Shown here: piece by piece, positions 18,854-26,955 of the stretch
Position numbering within the stretch: the stretch's first letter is position 1
Layout: each line of letters starts with the position of its first letter
Assembly: GCF_012927245.1 (NCBI RefSeq)
Contig: NZ_JABBGE010000004.1
Span: 372,001-436,000 of the forward strand
Source: Streptomyces sp. R302
GTDB taxonomy: Bacteria > Actinomycetota > Actinomycetes > Streptomycetales > Streptomycetaceae
DNA length: 64,000 nucleotides
Direction: 5' to 3'
Notes under the pieces: generated by a model
Told to the model about the DNA's origin: nothing
Seen by the model: only the letters and a program-made list of their open reading frames with translations
The model's database searches: none
Translations under genes and position numbers: made by a program

Positions 18854-20091
18854 TCCCTGGTGTGGCGCACCTTGCTGAGGAAGAGCGCCAGCGGTGCCAG
18901 GAAGGCGACCGCGCAGCCGGCGAACAGGGCGTTCCGCGCTCCGAAGGCCTCGGCGGAACTACCGCCCAGCAGCGCGCCGATGGGAATCGCTCCCCAGGTG
19001 AAGAAGCGGACGGAGGCCACGACGCGTGGCAGCAGGTCCGGTGGGGTGACGCTCTGGCGGTGGGTGCGGGTGAGGATGCTGAAGGCGGTGATGCCGGCGG
19101 CGAAGCCGGCCTGGCCCAGGCCGAAGCACACAGCCGTCCAGCTCGAGTGAGCGAGCGGCATGCAGAGCGTGATGACCGCTCCCACGGCGGTCGCCGCCAA
19201 CGAGGCGCGTGCTGATCCGATCGTGGCCGCGAGGCGAGTGGTGACCGCGGCACCCGCCAGGGCGCCCACCCCGTCGCAGGCGAGTACGAGTCCGACCGTC
19301 CCCGCCGACAGGCCGGCCGTGCGGACGAGGAAGACCGGTGCGATGGCCAGGAGCGCGCCGGAGGACAGGTTGAAGGCGGTGGAGGCCAGTACGCAGGGGC
19401 GTATGACCGGGTGGCGCAGCACGAACCTCACACCCGCCTTGATCTGCTCCGTGAAGGGTTCGTGACTGCGCGCGGGGAGGCGGGACCCCTTGCCGGGGAT
19501 GCGCCAGAGGAAGACCGCAGACAGCAGGTAGCTGACCGCGTCGGTGAGGAGGCTGGTGGCCGCGCCCAGCATCTGGACCAGAAGGCCGCCCAGGGACGGG
19601 CCGGCCAGCTGGGTCGTCGCCAGGGTCCCGGAGAGGAGACTGTTGCGGGCCGTCAGCTCCTCCTTGCTGACCAGGGCGGGCAGGAAGGAGGTGTTGGCCA
19701 CGTCGAAGAGGATGTTGGCGAGGCTGATGAAGAGCCCGACCAGCACGAGCTGGGTGAGCGTCAGCATGTGCAGCCACGCGGCGACGGGGACCGAGGCGAT
19801 CAGGGCGGCCCTGATCAGGTCCATCGCCACCTGCAGCCCCCGCATCGGGAAGCGCTGCACGATCACACCGGCCGGAAGGCCGATGAGGACCGCCCCCGCG
19901 TAGCTGGCGGCCGTGATGATGCCGACCTCGAAGGCCGACGCGTCCAGAACGACGAGGGCGGTCAGCGGCAGGGCGATGGCGGTGATGCCGGATCCCAGGC
20001 TGCTGATGCCCGAGGCGGCCCAGAAGTACCAGAATCCTGAGCCCGAGGAGGCGCCGCTGTGCGGCGCGGTGGTCTGGGGGCTGGTCGCCAT
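18841..20091 (-). CDS. MFS exporter (EntS/MFS_3-like)
   Basis: 416-aa major facilitator transporter with about twelve helices and a central cytoplasmic loop (RIPGKGSRLPARSHEPFTEQ). The first helix region WYFWAASGISSLGSGITAIALPLT resembles EntS and macrolide-efflux MFS_3 proteins. It probably exports a small molecule or antibiotic. The ATG at 20091 is preceded by GAGGGAGA. It lies 133 bases downstream of an ATP-grasp ligase gene on the same strand, so I place it at the edge of the putative biosynthetic cluster as its exporter and possible self-resistance gene. Confidence 0.82.
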   Translation of the reverse strand: MATSPQTTAPHSGASSGSGFWYFWAASGISSLGSGITAIALPLTALVVLDASAFEVGIITAASYAGAVLIGLPAGVIVQRFPMRGLQVAMDLIRAALIASVPVAAWLHMLTLTQLVLVGLFISLANILFDVANTSFLPALVSKEELTARNSLLSGTLATTQLAGPSLGGLLVQMLGAATSLLTDAVSYLLSAVFLWRIPGKGSRLPARSHEPFTEQIKAGVRFVLRHPVIRPCVLASTAFNLSSGALLAIAPVFLVRTAGLSAGTVGLVLACDGVGALAGAAVTTRLAATIGSARASLAATAVGAVITLCMPLAHSSWTAVCFGLGQAGFAAGITAFSILTRTHRQSVTPPDLLPRVVASVRFFTWGAIPIGALLGGSSAEAFGARNALFAGCAVAFLAPLALFLSKVRHTRDLTD

Positions 20092-20224
20092 GGCGGGATT
20101 CGTCTCCCTCTTCGTTGGGGGACCCGAGAAGGTCCGACGAGCCGGTGTTTCCGCCGGCGTGGGGCGTGCGCGGGGGGACCGGACGGTGAGGGACGTCACC
20201 GGTGCGGCGACCCCGTGCGCGGGT

Positions 20225-21484
20225 TCAGACCACCTCGCCGCCCCACGGGCGCGCCCTGAGCCGGAACTCCAGGTGGGAGACGGCCTCCTGTGCCGCCTTC
20301 AGCGCGGCGTCGGCGGTGTCCGCCCGAGCCCGGACGGCCGCCAGCCGCGAGTCGGAGTCGACGAGACCGGCGATCGTGGCGCCTGGCTTGGCGAGCACCG
20401 AGACCTCGGTGACCCCCGGCACGGCCGCCGCCTCGTCCGTTCCGGTGACCGCTTCGAGGACGCCGGCCGTGTCGACCGAGCCGAACCAGATCGACGAGGC
20501 GTGTGTCGGCCGGTCGGCGGCGCCGAGGGCCGCCCGGATGCCCGGCAGCACCCGCTCGCCGAGCGCCTGGCGGACCGCGCAGTCGTCGATGTCGACACCG
20601 GTGGCGTCGAGGGTCAGGTCCGGGATCCTGTCGCCGCCCATACGGACGTGTGTCTCGATCAGCCGCGGGCCTCGGCCGGTGAGGACGACCTCGGTGTGCG
20701 TGGGTCCGTCGCGCACGCCGATGGCCTCGAGTATCCGCTTCACGTACGTCTCGATGTTCCGCCTCTCCGCGTCGGGGAGGGGGGCGGGCGACACGTGTCC
20801 GAGTTCGACGAAGCTCACGGGGTCGGAGTACTTGCGGGTGACCCCGACCACCTCGTGCTCGCCGGACTCGGAGAACGCCTCGACGCTGAACTGCGGACCG
20901 TCGAGGAACTCCTCGACCAGCACGCCCGTGTCGGCCGGGTCGTGCCCGCCCCCGAGGGCCCGCTCCCAGGCGCGCTCCAGCGTGCTCTCGGACGTGACTC
21001 TGCTGACTCCGGCACTGCCCGCGCTGGACACCGGCTTGACGATGCACGGCAGGCCGTGCCGCCGGACGAAGGCGCGCAGCTCGTCGAGGTCACCGACGCG
21101 CGCCGAGGCCGTGGTGTCGACCCCCTTCTCACGCAGCCAGGCGCGCATCGCGGCCTTGTCGTGGGCCAGCTTCACCGTTTCCGGGCTGTGGGCGGTCATT
21201 CCCAGCGCCTGGGCGATCGCCGCGTAGGGGACCTGGTCCGACTCGCCGAACGAGGCGACACGGGTGAACGGATCGAACTTGTGCACGGACATGGCCAGGT
21301 CGATCCACTCCTGCTCGGGGGCGTCCCTGCGGAGGCAGACGACCCGGGTGTTCCCACCGGGCTCGCGGATCCGGCCGATGTAGGTGATGTCGCAGATGAC
21401 CGTGGTCCGGGCCCCGGGCGCGAAGCGGCGGATGCGAGGAGGGAAGTCGCGACCGGGGCCTACGACCAGGATGTGCTCGGACAT
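20225..21484 (-). CDS. ATP-grasp ligase 1
   Basis: 419-aa ATP-grasp protein of the carboxylate-amine ligase type, which activates a carboxylate as acylphosphate and couples it to an amine. After an N-terminal preATP-grasp domain (residues 1-100), nucleotide-binding features include K150 in CIVKPVSSAGSAGV and E191/E192 in VLVEEF. Metal ligands lie at E265 and in LIETHVRMGGD, where the usual E-x-N is E277-x-H279. The C-terminal 100 residues are a separate lid-like domain. The ATG has AAGGAGAC upstream. A run of 8-bp repeats lies just ahead. The substrate is unknown; it is one of three such ligases within 11 kb. Confidence 0.85.
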   Translation of the reverse strand: MSEHILVVGPGRDFPPRIRRFAPGARTTVICDITYIGRIREPGGNTRVVCLRRDAPEQEWIDLAMSVHKFDPFTRVASFGESDQVPYAAIAQALGMTAHSPETVKLAHDKAAMRAWLREKGVDTTASARVGDLDELRAFVRRHGLPCIVKPVSSAGSAGVSRVTSESTLERAWERALGGGHDPADTGVLVEEFLDGPQFSVEAFSESGEHEVVGVTRKYSDPVSFVELGHVSPAPLPDAERRNIETYVKRILEAIGVRDGPTHTEVVLTGRGPRLIETHVRMGGDRIPDLTLDATGVDIDDCAVRQALGERVLPGIRAALGAADRPTHASSIWFGSVDTAGVLEAVTGTDEAAAVPGVTEVSVLAKPGATIAGLVDSDSRLAAVRARADTADAALKAAQEAVSHLEFRLRARPWGGEVV

Positions 21485-21497
21485 GGGCTGTCTCCTT

Positions 21498-21550
21498 GGG
21501 GTGACGGGGTGACGGGGTGACGGGGTGACGGGGCGTCGGGGCGTCGGGGG
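21498..21550. repeat. 8-bp tandem repeats upstream of ATP-grasp ligase 1
   Basis: Four perfect copies of GGGGTGAC are followed by two copies of GGGGCGTC and a partial unit. The array begins 13 bases before the ligase start codon, beside its ribosome site, so copy-number change could alter expression. It may equally be neutral slippage. Confidence 0.8.
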
Positions 21551-21571
21551 AGGGCTGGTGGCTGGGCCGGC

Positions 21572-21724
21572 TCACGGACGGTGCCGGTGCTCGCCCTCAG
21601 GCGGGAGCGAGGATCCCGGGGGCCGTGTCACGGTGTCGACGACGTCGTACCCGTCCTTCGCCGCGCGTCTCGCGACGGCTGCGCCGAGTACCCGTGCGCC
21701 ACCGCCTGCCAGGACCCGTTCCAT
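21572..21724 (-). pseudogene. Remnant of an NAD(P)H-binding oxidoreductase
   Basis: The 50 codons start MERVLAGGGARVLGAAVARR and resemble the first strand, glycine-rich turn and first helix of NmrA-like NAD(P)H-binding proteins (normally a VTGGTGxLG pattern). The frame then stops, so about 200 residues of the family are missing, and the glycine motif itself is damaged. It diverges from an intact HxlR regulator, the usual partner of such genes. Probably a deletion remnant. Confidence 0.55.
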
Positions 21725-21804
21725 GCGCCACACGCCCCTCTCGTAAGATCGCGACCAACGGTATAGATTTGAAACCGGTATCTTCAACGAAACCGGGAGT
21801 GGCC

Positions 21805-22206
21805 ATGGGCAAGGCGTACAACGTGATGGCGGCGACCTGCCCGAGCCGCACGGTGCTGCAGCGCATCGGCGCCCGCTGGACCGTGTTCGTCGTCAACGCC
21901 CTTGAGGACGGGCCCCGCCGCTTCGGCGAACTGAAGGGGCATATCCGGGGCATCACCTCGAAGGCCCTCACCGAGACCCTGCGCTCCCTGGAGGCCGACG
22001 GCCTGATCAGCCGCCGCGAGTACGACGAGAACCCGCCCCGCGTCGAGTACGCCCTGACACCGCTGGGCCGCTCCCTGCTCGTCCCGTTGCGCGCCGTGCG
22101 GCTCTGGGCCGAGGAGCACGTCCCGGACATCGAGATGGCCCGGGCCCGGCAGCCGGGTCCCTCCCCCCGTGGCACGACCGTCGGCATGAGTCTTGTCGAG
22201 GGCTGA
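21805..22206 (+). CDS. HxlR-family transcriptional regulator
   Basis: 133-aa HxlR winged-helix protein, a normal length. A single early cysteine (C12) suits redox or electrophile sensing as in YodB/HypR relatives. The HTH spans QRIGARWTVFVVNALEDGPRRFGEL to ITSKALTETLRSLEADGLI, followed by the wing REYDENPPRVEYALTPLG. The ATG is preceded by GGGAG at five bases. An AT-rich region just upstream with two GGTAT repeats (21760 and 21777) probably holds the promoter and operator. The divergent gene it may once have controlled is a remnant; the regulator may now act on the flanking cluster. Confidence 0.85.
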   Translation: MGKAYNVMAATCPSRTVLQRIGARWTVFVVNALEDGPRRFGELKGHIRGITSKALTETLRSLEADGLISRREYDENPPRVEYALTPLGRSLLVPLRAVRLWAEEHVPDIEMARARQPGPSPRGTTVGMSLVEG

Positions 22207-22244
22207 CGACCGGCCGGCCTGACGTCGCTCGCGGTCCCCGGGCG

Positions 22245-22274
22245 CCCGGCACCCCTGCTTCGAGGAGTGCCGGG
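22245..22274. terminator. Hairpin between convergent HxlR and LuxR genes
   Basis: CCCGGCAC pairs with GTGCCGGG, extendable by two more pairs, with a loop containing TGCTTCGA. There is no T-tract. The location between two stop codons fits bidirectional termination. Confidence 0.5.
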
Positions 22275-22369
22275 ACGGGGCGGGCGGGGCGGTGCGGGGA
22301 CTCCTCGTCAGGGAGGAGCGGCGGGCGCGCTGGCCACCTGCGGAGGAAGCGGTCCGGCCGCGGTCCGGT

Positions 22370-22837
22370 TCACAGGCCCGAGTGCAGGGCGTAGAGGGCG
22401 GCCTGGGTACGGTGGGTGGCGCCGATCTTCGAGTAGATGCTGTTGAGGTGGTTCTTCACGGTCTTCTCGGATATGCCGAGGTTCCGGGAGATGAGCCGGT
22501 TGCTCAACCCCTCGGACAGCAGGCGCAGTACGCCCTCCTCACGTGCGGTGAGGGCGGGGCCGACGGACGGCGCCTCTCTTTCGAGGACGAGGGTGGACGC
22601 CGGGGCGGGCCGAGTGGCGGCTCCGGGGTCGGACAGGCCGGTGTCCCGGGCGTAGAGGGCGGCCTGGGTGCGGTGGGTGGCGCCGATCTTCGAGTAGATG
22701 CTGTTGAGGTGGTTCTTCACGGTCTTCTCGGATATGCCGAGGTTCCGGGAGATGAGCCGGTTGCTCAACCCCTTGGACAGTAAGCGGAGCACGTCCAACT
22801 CTCGACAGGTGAGCCCTACGATCGGCGCTGCTTTCAC
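22370..22837 (-). CDS. Transcriptional regulator with two tandem LuxR HTH domains
   Basis: 155-aa protein made of two LuxR/GerE-type HTH domains (about residues 6-66 and 92-152) joined by a 25-residue linker rich in Ala, Pro and Thr. Both domains share the segment from [20 protein letters not shown] through [15 protein letters not shown]. There is no receiver, PAS or autoinducer-binding domain, so it cannot be a normal response regulator. The GTG start has AAGGAGAGG upstream. Lying between the HxlR gene and hisC, it is a plausible pathway-specific regulator. Two HTHs in one chain could bind a tandem site without dimerising. Confidence 0.82.
   Translation of the reverse strand: MKAAPIVGLTCRELDVLRLLSKGLSNRLISRNLGISEKTVKNHLNSIYSKIGATHRTQAALYARDTGLSDPGAATRPAPASTLVLEREAPSVGPALTAREEGVLRLLSEGLSNRLISRNLGISEKTVKNHLNSIYSKIGATHRTQAALYALHSGL
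22389..22780. repeat. Intragenic 131-bp duplication encoding the HTH
   Basis: The segment 22389-22519 recurs at 22650-22780, exactly 261 bases (87 codons) away and in frame. I count only two differences over about 130 bp. Flanking sequences of both domains are related but clearly diverged. The near identity at the DNA level means either a recent duplication or ongoing gene conversion within the gene. Confidence 0.88.
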
Positions 22838-23393
22838 GGCCTGCCTCTCCTTTCGTCTTCCGATGGGTATGAGGAAAAACGTCCAGGGACTTCGTTCGTG
22901 CGGCGTCCCGGCTCATGGGTGGTGTGCCCGCGGGGTGGCCCGGCGGAGCGCTCGGCGACGTGGCGCCGGCTCGGGGACGCTGGACGTGGGTGTGTGGCCG
23001 TGGGTGTGGCCGTGGGAGGGGGAGCGGAGGGGAGCCGGCCGGACATGACGCGACTCCAGGGCCCGGGGCGGGCGCTGGAGTCGTGTGGGCGACCCGGCGA
23101 GGTGCCCATGGCGGAGGCCGCCGCGAGGGGAGAGGCGAGGCGCCGGCGTGTGGGCCGGTGGCTGTGGTGAGCCCCCTCCGGAGCGGAGCCTTCCGTTCTG
23201 GTGGCCGTTCTGCGCGCCTCCGAATCCGGCGGTTCGATGGTGAAGGCGCGCGTGGATGACGGCAATGGAATCCCCCCGTGTGAATGTGCCATGTCGTTCG
23301 CGAGATGAGAACGGCGACCTCGTGAGGCGTCGACGACGGAGCAGCGGCACGGGTGCCCGGCCGGCGTTCCCGTGGCCGCTGCGGCGGGCCGAC
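22838..23393. other. 556-base gap between the LuxR and hisC genes
   Basis: No supported gene. Short open frames on both strands have third-position GC well below that of neighbouring genes and lack ribosome sites. The stretch is GC-rich with short direct repeats (GTGGGTGTG/GTGGCCGTG around 22985-23015). It should contain the promoter of the LuxR-type gene near 22838-22900; I could not assign -35/-10 boxes. Confidence 0.5.
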
Positions 23394-24461
23394 TCAGACG
23401 TGCCAGGCCGCGGCGATCTTCAGCAGGCGGTCGTTCGCCTCGGGGGTACCGATGGTCACTCGTACGCCCTCGTCGCCGAAGGGGCGCACCATGACCCCCG
23501 CGGCCTCGCACGAGTCGGTGAACGCGCGGGTACGCGAACCGATGGGCAGCCAGACGAAGTTGGCCTGGCTCTCGGGCACCTGCCAGCCCGCGGACCGGAG
23601 CGTGCGGGTGACCCGGGCGCGCTCGGCCACCAGGGTTCGAATCCGTTCCAGCAGTTCGGGTCCCGCGTCCAACGAGGCCCGAGCGGCGGCCCCGGCGAGT
23701 CCGCTGACGCCGAACGGCACGGCGCAGGCCCGCAGCGCGGCCGCGACCGGCGGATGCGCGATCGCGTAGCCGACGCGCAGTTGAGCCAGGCCGTACGCCT
23801 TGGAGAAGGTGCGCAGAACGGCGACGTTGGGACGCTCGCGGTACAGCTCGATGCCGTCGGGGACGTCGGGGTCGTCGACGAACTCCCGGTACGCCTCGTC
23901 GAGCACCACCAGCACGTGGCCGGGCACCCGGTCGAGGAAGCGTTCGAGCTCGCCGCGGCGTACGGCCGTGCCGGTCGGGTTGTTCGGGTTGCACACGATG
24001 ACCACACGGGTGCGGCTCGTCACCGCGTCGGCCATGGCGTCCAGATCGTGCCGGCCGTCACGCAGCGGAATCCGCACCGCCGTCGCCCCGTTGGCCCAGG
24101 TGAGCTGGGGATACGCCTCGAACGAGCGCCAGGCGAACAGTACTTCGTCTCCTTCGCCGGCCGCGGCGCGCAGCAGATCCCTGGTCACTCCGAGGGATCC
24201 GGTGCCGGGTACGAGGTGCTCCGGGGGCACCGCGAGCACCTCGGACAGTTTCGTGACCAGCGCGCGGTTGGCGGGATCGGGGTAGCGGTTGACGCGCCCC
24301 AGCTCCTCGCGCATCACGTCGACGACGGACGGCAGCGGGGGATAGGGGTTCTCGTTCGACGACAACTTGTCCACCCGGTCGTCGGGAGCGGCCCGACCGG
24401 GGACGTAGGGAGGAAGCTCGGAGACGTCGGCGCGCAGTCGGGGCGCAGGTGTGGGGGGCAT
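23394..24461 (-). CDS. HisC-like PLP aminotransferase
   Basis: 355-aa fold-type I aminotransferase of the histidinol-phosphate aminotransferase family, normal length. Motifs: LSSNENPY (residues 34-40), CNPNNPTG (157-164), LDEAY (187-191), the PLP lysine K221 in [14 protein letters not shown] and the substrate-binding arginine in the C-terminal VRVTIG. The start codon has AGGAAG upstream. No other his gene is present, so it probably acts in the surrounding cluster, converting a 2-oxo acid or phosphorylated ketone to an amine with glutamate as donor. HisC homologues serve this way in nikkomycin-type pathways. Substrate unknown. Confidence 0.85.
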   Translation of the reverse strand: MPPTPAPRLRADVSELPPYVPGRAAPDDRVDKLSSNENPYPPLPSVVDVMREELGRVNRYPDPANRALVTKLSEVLAVPPEHLVPGTGSLGVTRDLLRAAAGEGDEVLFAWRSFEAYPQLTWANGATAVRIPLRDGRHDLDAMADAVTSRTRVVIVCNPNNPTGTAVRRGELERFLDRVPGHVLVVLDEAYREFVDDPDVPDGIELYRERPNVAVLRTFSKAYGLAQLRVGYAIAHPPVAAALRACAVPFGVSGLAGAAARASLDAGPELLERIRTLVAERARVTRTLRSAGWQVPESQANFVWLPIGSRTRAFTDSCEAAGVMVRPFGDEGVRVTIGTPEANDRLLKIAAAWHV

Positions 24462-24615
24462 GCGGTGGAACTTCCTGAACGAGGGCGGACGGGCGTGCGG
24501 GTGCCGTTCACCGGGGCCCGATGGGCCCCGCGAGGCGATGGAGGCGTGTGCGCGTCGGATCGGCCCGTATGCCGACGGCTCCGGCGGGTTCGACTGCGCG
24601 TGTCGTGTACCTCTT

Positions 24616-24656
24616 GGGTCCGGTGGCACCCCGCGCCGCGGCGTGCCACCGGACCT
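24616..24656 (-). terminator. Strong hairpin downstream of the EPSPS-like gene
   Basis: GTCCGGTGGCAC and GTGCCACCGGAC form a perfect 12-bp stem, extendable by one or two pairs, with a 13-base loop. It sits 13 bases after the stop of the EPSPS-like gene on the minus strand. It separates that transcript from hisC. There is no T-tract, as is common in Streptomyces. Confidence 0.65.
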
Positions 24657-24669
24657 GCCGAGGGCGGAG

Positions 24670-26019
24670 TCAGGCGACGACTCCGGCAGGCGCCTTCTCC
24701 TCCTCGACGGACGCGGTCCGTACGCCCGCCTGGGCGAACTCCTCCAGGAACGTGGGGAAGGACAGCCGGACGTCCTCGAAGCCCGAGAACCGGTTGGCGG
24801 ACTGCATCCGCAGGCCTGCCACGAACAGCGACATGAAGATGCGGTGGTCGCCCCAACTGGACAGCGTCACTCCGCCGGGGTACGTCCGCGCGCCGCGGAC
24901 CAGGAAGCCGTCGCAGACCCCGTCCTCGTAGAGGACCTCGATGTCCACACCCGCGCGGGTCAGTTCCGCGGCCATGGCCTCGATGCGCGACGCCTTGTGG
25001 AAGCGGGTGAGACGCCCCCCGGTCACCCGGAGGCTGCCCTGCACGTACGCCCCGAGCGCGGCGAGCGTGGGCACGATGTTGGGGCAGTCCCGCGCGTCCA
25101 CCTCGAAGTCGCCGGACATGCTTCCGGGCGGGTTGTCGACGGTCAGCGACGAGGTGGACCGGTCGAAGGTGACCTTCACCCCGAGCTGCTCCAGGATCGG
25201 GACGATCGCGAACTCGCCCTGAAGGCTGTCGCCGTACACGTTGGTCAGGACGGTCCGGCCGGGGAAGAGCGCGGCGGCGGCCAGCAGGTACGAGGCCGAG
25301 GTGTAGTCCTCCCGTACGGTGACGTCCTGGGGCTGGTAGGGGGAGGGCTCCACCTGGAAGTGACGCATGTCCTCCGACGCGGAGACCTTGATGCCCGCGT
25401 CGGTGAGGCTCGCCAGCGTCTGGCGGATGTACGACTGGGAGAAGACCTCGCCCGTCACCTCGATCTCCACCGGCTCGTCGGCCAGCGGCGCGGCGAACAG
25501 GATGGCGGTGATGAACTGGGAGCTGATGTCACCCGGCAGCCGGCAGGTGCCGCCCTTGAGGGTGTGCCCCCAGTTGACGACCGGGGCCTGGTCCTTGTCG
25601 GCGATCGACTCGATGTCCGCGCCGAGTTCGCGCAGCGCCTGCAGCAGAGGCTCCATCACGCGCCTGCGCAGGGTCGCGTCACCCGTGATGACGACCGGCG
25701 ACGGCTGGACGGAGGCCAGTGCCGTCATGACGCGGAAGACCAGCCCCGAGCCACGGGACTGGATGACGCGCTGGACGCGCGGGGACGACTGCCCGATGCC
25801 CTGGATCTCCAGGAAGCCGTCGTGCTCGGATATCTTGGCGCCCATGGCGCGGCACGCGTTCTTCATCGTCTCCGTCTCGTCGCACCGGAGATCGTTGTAT
25901 ACCCGCGATGTGCCGTCGGCCAGTGTGCCGACCAGAATCGCCCGTTGCGTCTCCGGTTTCGAAGACGGGACGCGGAATGTCCCGGAAAAGGAATCGACCG
26001 GATCGACCTTCAGTAGCAT
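24670..26019 (-). CDS. Divergent EPSP synthase-like protein (AroA family)
   Basis: 449-aa protein of the EPSP synthase/MurA fold, full length. Conserved features: K and R of SSKPETQR (phosphate/PEP site), a GSGLVFR loop in place of [22 protein letters not shown], the aspartate in [14 protein letters not shown] and DHRIFM. The KE(S/T)DR motif that carries catalytic Lys/Glu is replaced by HKASR. This makes housekeeping shikimate chemistry unlikely and suggests enolpyruvyl transfer to another acceptor or a changed reaction. The start at 26019 has GGGAG at eight bases; an ATG 15 bases earlier is possible. A 28-codon ORF lies just upstream on the same transcript. Confidence 0.82.
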   Translation of the reverse strand: MLLKVDPVDSFSGTFRVPSSKPETQRAILVGTLADGTSRVYNDLRCDETETMKNACRAMGAKISEHDGFLEIQGIGQSSPRVQRVIQSRGSGLVFRVMTALASVQPSPVVITGDATLRRRVMEPLLQALRELGADIESIADKDQAPVVNWGHTLKGGTCRLPGDISSQFITAILFAAPLADEPVEIEVTGEVFSQSYIRQTLASLTDAGIKVSASEDMRHFQVEPSPYQPQDVTVREDYTSASYLLAAAALFPGRTVLTNVYGDSLQGEFAIVPILEQLGVKVTFDRSTSSLTVDNPPGSMSGDFEVDARDCPNIVPTLAALGAYVQGSLRVTGGRLTRFHKASRIEAMAAELTRAGVDIEVLYEDGVCDGFLVRGARTYPGGVTLSSWGDHRIFMSLFVAGLRMQSANRFSGFEDVRLSFPTFLEEFAQAGVRTASVEEEKAPAGVVA

Positions 26020-26072
26020 CCTCGTATCTCCCATTTCCCATCATTCGCCGCCTGGTGCCTCTGCGGGCGATG

Positions 26073-26159
26073 TTATTTTGACGTCAGGGCCGGCGATATC
26101 CGCGGATAGAGGAGACGCCAATCCACCGCCTGCCGCTCAGATGTCGGGACGTCAGGCAT
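26073..26159 (-). CDS. 28-aa small ORF with consensus ribosome site
   Basis: Begins ATG CCT GAC and ends TAA; the peptide starts MPDVPTSERQAVDW and finishes LYPRISPALTSK. A perfect AGGAGG lies six bases before the ATG, and a promoter-like pair (TTGCCC-17 bp-CAGAAT) lies about 60 bases upstream. It ends 53 bases before the EPSPS-like start. It could be a leader peptide that tunes that gene, a small structural peptide, or chance. Nothing in its residues marks it as an attenuator (no run of one amino acid) or as a known precursor peptide. Confidence 0.45.
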   Translation of the reverse strand: MPDVPTSERQAVDWRLLYPRISPALTSK

Positions 26160-26164
26160 AAAAT

Positions 26165-26264
26165 CCCTCCTGGCGTGCAACGACAGCCGCTCCTTTGGTA
26201 GCGGGAGCGCGATAGGAATTCTGTGCCTCGCGTGCCCTCCGGGCAATAGGTCGATCTTCCCATG
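26165..26264 (-). promoter_or_regulatory. Promoter-leader module copy 1 (EPSPS-like gene)
   Basis: Read on the minus strand: an upstream element CATGGGAAGATCGACCTA, a -35 box TTGCCC (26241-26246), 17 bp, a -10 box CAGAAT (26218-26223), a leader of about 46 bases and AGGAGG. The same elements with the same spacings occur in copy 2 at 26956-27053. The conserved 5' element before the -35 is a likely activator site. It drives the 28-codon ORF and the EPSPS-like gene. Confidence 0.65.
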
Positions 26265-26303
26265 ACGTTCTCGGGAGGACCTTCCGAAAGGCGTCCGGCC
26301 TGC

Positions 26304-26813
26304 TCAGGCCAAGGACCGGAAGTCTTTCTCGTAATAGACCATGGGGGTCGCCGTGGCCTCGCCCAGGCGTGCGTCCGACACCCGGCCGATCAGGATCGTG
26401 TGGTCCCCGGCCGGATGCCGGGCGAACACCTCGCAGTCCAGCTCGACGAGCGCGCCCGCGACCGTCGGCAGCCCGTCAGGGGTGCGGGACAGGCCGCTGG
26501 ATGCGAACTTGTCGGTGCCCTTGGCCGCGAACTGCTCTGCCAGCGGCTTGTGTTCGGGGCGCAGTACGCTCACGGCGAAGTGCCGGCAGGAGTCGAACGC
26601 CTCGAAGGAGTCGGCTGTGTTGGCCAGGCAGACCAGGATCAGCGGCGGGTCCAGGGACACCGAGCAGAACGAACTCGCCGTGAAGCCGCGCGGCCGTCCG
26701 CTGCCGCCCAGGGTCGTCACCACCACGACTCCGGCCGCGAACCGGGCCATGGCCCTCCGGAAATCCTCGGAGCTCGCCTGCCGTACAGTCTCCGCTGTCA
26801 CGGCAGCCCCCAT
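26304..26813 (-). CDS. Flavin reductase-family protein
   Basis: 169-aa flavin reductase domain protein (HpaC/ActVB type), which supplies reduced FMN or FAD from NAD(P)H. Characteristic segments are FRRAMARFAAGVVVVTT near residue 18, GFTASSFCSVSLDPPLILVCL near 45 and HFAVSVL with the late GRVSDARLG strand. The best partner in the window is the SsuD-like monooxygenase at the other end of the cluster, as two-component flavin monooxygenases need such a reductase. The ATG start is used; a GTG 12 bases inside is an alternative, and an ATG at 26921 would add 36 unlikely residues. Confidence 0.85.
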   Translation of the reverse strand: MGAAVTAETVRQASSEDFRRAMARFAAGVVVVTTLGGSGRPRGFTASSFCSVSLDPPLILVCLANTADSFEAFDSCRHFAVSVLRPEHKPLAEQFAAKGTDKFASSGLSRTPDGLPTVAGALVELDCEVFARHPAGDHTILIGRVSDARLGEATATPMVYYEKDFRSLA

Positions 26814-26955
26814 CCTGTCCCGCGGGTCGCGGTACGGTCCTGCGGCCCGGCCGTGGGGCCGTATCCCCGCGGCGTGCGGCGCCGACGATGTCCGCAAGGC
26901 GAGAACGGTATTCCATCGCATGGTGCTCGGGTGTCGGGACGCAAGTGGGCGAGTA

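Noticed and set aside
22898..23350. Small open frames on both strands in the gap between the LuxR-type gene and hisC
   Set aside because: No ribosome sites, poor third-position GC bias and low-complexity products; none resembles a precursor peptide.
23634..23644. GGTTCGAATCC, identical to a tRNA T-arm
   Set aside because: It lies inside the HisC-like coding sequence, and no acceptor, D or anticodon stem can be drawn around it on either strand.
24670..26019. Housekeeping shikimate-pathway aroA
   Set aside because: The KE(S/T)DR motif is lost, no aro gene is nearby, and the context is secondary metabolism.
26798..26944. 48-codon TTG ORF after the AGGAGG of promoter module copy 2, with a GTGA overlap into the flavin reductase
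   Set aside because: The spacing from AGGAGG to TTG is 11 bases, the product is arginine-rich, and third-position GC is low, so it looks non-coding.
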